A stretch of DNA of 64,000 nucleotides from Alterisphingorhabdus sp051668705 (lineage in GTDB: Bacteria > Pseudomonadota > Alphaproteobacteria > Sphingomonadales > Sphingomonadaceae): the NCBI RefSeq assembly GCF_051668705.1, contig NZ_CP196351.1, positions 1,736,001-1,800,000 of the forward strand, read 5' to 3'. Both the position numbers and the translations under genes were made by a program. Below are positions 62,106-64,000 of the stretch, piece after piece. Every line of letters begins with the position of its first letter. Position 1 is the stretch's first letter. The notes under the pieces are model-generated. The model made no database searches and was not told where the DNA came from. It saw only the letters and a list, made by a program, of their open reading frames with translations.

Positions 62106-63104
62106 CTAAACTACAGCGCCGTCATATCCTTCGCGCAGCTTATTCTGAGCCTTTTCTGTGTCAGACTCTTCCGGGATAAAGCTGTCTGGCCCTACACCGA
62201 GCCAGATCAATACTGGCGATGCAATATAGACCGAGGAGTAGGTACCGATGACCACACCGAACAACATTGCCACAGAGAAACCGAAGATCACATCTGGACC
62301 CAATATAACAAGCGCAAGCAATGCCAACACCATGGTCAAGCTGGTACTGACCGTTCGCGCCAGCGTTTCGTTTATGGACACATCGAGCAGATTGGCAATT
62401 TCCATCTTACGATATTTGCGCAGATTCTCACGTATCCGGTCATCAATAACGATAGTATCATTAAGCGAGTAACCGATAATGGTCAGCAAAGCCGCGATAA
62501 TGTTGAGGTTAAACTCAAGCTGTGTCAGCGCGAAAAAGCCGAATGTCAGCATCACATCATGGAATAGCGCAAACAAGCCACCAACACCAAATTGCCACTC
62601 AAATCGTAGCCAAATATAGATCGAAATCGCGATCAGTGCGAACACCAATGCATAGATGCCAGTCGACAGCAATTCGCCCGACACTTTGCCGGAAACAGCA
62701 TCAACGCCATCAATCCGTGCGCCCTGTTCGGCGAATTCGCTTTCAATCATATTGGTGATTTGCACAGTCGTATTATTGGCTTCTTGAAGATTGTCTTCAG
62801 ATGCTTCTTCAAGACGCATCTTAATGGCAATTTCGTTCTTCTGGCCAAAGCCTTGAATAGCCGGGTCGCCAAAATTGAGTGCCTGTATCTTGCTGCGCAC
62901 CTCAGGAATTGGTGCTTCCTCAACATTATCAAACACAACGCGTATCTGCTGACCACCGGCAAAATCGACGCCAAAATTAAGGCCATTCACCATGACCAGC
63001 GCAATGGACGCGATAATGGTCAACACGCTGAAACCCACTGCAAAATTGCGATGCTTCAAAAACGCGATATTTGTAATTTCCGGAACAAGTTTAAGAAGTT
63101 TCAT
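62106..63104 (-). CDS. secF: Protein translocase subunit SecF
   Basis: SecF works with SecD and YajC to complete protein export using the proton gradient. The 332-residue protein has six membrane helices, a periplasmic P4-like domain and the signatures GLNFGVDFAGGQQIRVVF, GYSLNDTIVIDDRIRENLR and ARTVSTSLTMVLALLAL. secD ends 11 bases upstream. Confidence 0.96.
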   Translation of the reverse strand: MKLLKLVPEITNIAFLKHRNFAVGFSVLTIIASIALVMVNGLNFGVDFAGGQQIRVVFDNVEEAPIPEVRSKIQALNFGDPAIQGFGQKNEIAIKMRLEEASEDNLQEANNTTVQITNMIESEFAEQGARIDGVDAVSGKVSGELLSTGIYALVFALIAISIYIWLRFEWQFGVGGLFALFHDVMLTFGFFALTQLEFNLNIIAALLTIIGYSLNDTIVIDDRIRENLRKYRKMEIANLLDVSINETLARTVSTSLTMVLALLALVILGPDVIFGFSVAMLFGVVIGTYSSVYIASPVLIWLGVGPDSFIPEESDTEKAQNKLREGYDGAVV

Positions 63105-63115
63105 GTGCCTCGCTC

Positions 63116-64000
63116 CTATATGACCAACTCTTTGGGACGTTTTGCTTTAAGCCAAAGGGCCACAAACATACGCGTCACAAAGACAGCCGTGAAAACAGAT
63201 GTGATGATGCCGACGATAAGAACGATCGCAAAGCCCTTAATCGGGCCAGAGCCGAACAGGAACAGCAATACGCCAGCGATAACATTGGTGATATTGGCAT
63301 CATAAATGGCGCGCGACGCTTCTTTATAGCCTACGCTGATTGACTCGATAACTTTGCGCCCTCGCCTTCGCTCTTCGCCAATGCGCTCGTTAATCAGCAC
63401 ATTAGCATCAACCGCAGAGCCGACTGTCAAAATGAAACCGGCAATGCCCGGCAATGTCAGCGTCGCGTTTAGCAAGGCCATTATGGCCAGGATCAGAAAC
63501 AGGTTAAGCACCAACGCAATATTCGCATAAACGCCGAAACGACCATACACCGCGATCATGTAAAGCAGGACCGCAGCCGTTCCCACGATACCGGCGATCG
63601 AACCTTTCACAATAGAGTCGCGGCCCAATTCGGCAGTGACGGTGCGCTCCTCAACAATCGTCAATTGTGTTGGCAGGGCGCCAGAGCGCAGTTGAATGGC
63701 CAATTGGTTAGCTGTTTCGACTGAAAATTGCCCAGAGATTTGCGCTGCGCCGCCCAAAATCGGCTCGTTAAATGATGGTGCCGAGATCACTTCGCCATCT
63801 AATATGATGGCAAAGCGCTTACCGGTATTCTCGCTGCTCAATTTGGCAAACTTCTGTGCACCTTCTGAATCAAACTGTATATTTACAACCGCTTGACTAG
63901 GGTTTTCAGGATTAAAGCTCTGCTGCGCACCGGTCAGACTATCACCTTTAATACCGCCCAAGCGCTTTACGGCGATAAAGGGCTGGGCGGCGCCGCCTTC
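63116..64000 (-). CDS. secD: Protein translocase subunit SecD, C-terminal part (cut by window edge)
   Basis: The open frame continues to base 64000, so the N-terminal part lies outside. The visible 294 residues have the P1-domain strand AAQPFIAVKRLGGIKGDS, SAPSFNEPILGGAAQISGQF and the membrane domain with TLPGIAGFILTVGSAVDANV, LINERIGEERRRGRK and FGSGPIKGFAIVLIVG. An internal TTG at 63961 is not the true start. Confidence 0.95.
   Translation of the reverse strand, partial: EGGAAQPFIAVKRLGGIKGDSLTGAQQSFNPENPSQAVVNIQFDSEGAQKFAKLSSENTGKRFAIILDGEVISAPSFNEPILGGAAQISGQFSVETANQLAIQLRSGALPTQLTIVEERTVTAELGRDSIVKGSIAGIVGTAAVLLYMIAVYGRFGVYANIALVLNLFLILAIMALLNATLTLPGIAGFILTVGSAVDANVLINERIGEERRRGRKVIESISVGYKEASRAIYDANITNVIAGVLLFLFGSGPIKGFAIVLIVGIITSVFTAVFVTRMFVALWLKAKRPKELVI

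Noticed and set aside
1..64000. CRISPR arrays, transposases, prophage genes, classical tRNA or rRNA genes
   Set aside because: None was seen on either strand; the only RNA gene supported is the tmRNA.

Overview
The window looks like a chromosomal segment of an alphaproteobacterium, most likely a marine or freshwater member of the Sphingomonadales (Sphingorhabdus/Parasphingorhabdus/Sphingopyxis-like). The evidence is a circularly permuted two-piece tmRNA with tag ANDNEALAIAA, an HdaA-type DnaA-related protein, DUF2794, an NDUFS4-like complex I accessory protein, the order secD-secF-Mth938, and housekeeping blocks typical of this group. Base composition looks moderate (near 50 % GC by eye; not computed). 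No insertion sequence, prophage, CRISPR array or classical tRNA gene was seen. The assignment to order is inference.

Layout. 1-2172 is the 3' part of an M16 zinc-protease gene, followed by a tiny membrane-protein gene on the minus strand and purS-purQ. 3444-5765 is a membrane PAS-GGDEF-EAL protein. On the minus strand, 13.85-5.9 kb is a long co-directional run. It starts with a Tat-signal protein, a PqqD-like protein, an HprK-like kinase and a nucleotidyltransferase (an uncharacterised putative peptide or protein modification cassette). It continues with glmU, a broken HNH endonuclease gene, a vapBC toxin-antitoxin pair, glmS and a GFA-family gene. 14.05-21.5 kb is the complete phosphate regulon phoR-pstSCAB-phoU-phoB. 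Then come an SDR dehydrogenase gene and, on the minus strand, DUF2066-hdaA-ppk-ppx-cysE-DUF2794, divergent from purM-purN. The purN product carries an extra YjbR-like domain.

31.6-34.2 kb holds ndk, holC and pepA (minus). 34.4-40.2 kb is the outer-membrane/cofactor/ribosome cluster lptD-surA-pdxA-rsmA (plus). glcB (minus) faces an M20 hydrolase-astA-astB arginine catabolism operon (plus). The tmRNA gene and mscL follow on the minus strand, then lemA with two TPM-domain genes and a NUDIX gene (plus). Minus-strand genes encode an NDUFS4-like protein, HrpB helicase and a long-chain polyprenyl diphosphate synthase, the last divergent from chorismate mutase. A PepSY protein and a PhoP/PhoQ-like two-component system, an ABC-F protein, DUF6456, an XRE regulator, a glycosyltransferase, an Mth938-like protein, SecF and the C-terminal part of SecD complete the window.

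The most interesting items are: (i) the four-gene Tat-protein/PqqD/HprK-like/nucleotidyltransferase cassette; (ii) the glmU-glmS interval, where an HNH gene with two compensating frameshifts and a vapBC pair with palindromic and direct-repeat operators appear to have been inserted; (iii) the permuted tmRNA with two hairpins sharing an identical 13-nt loop; (iv) the PurN-YjbR fusion; (v) a perfect 14-bp inverted repeat in the leader of the c-di-GMP gene. All positions were read by eye; no database search was possible.
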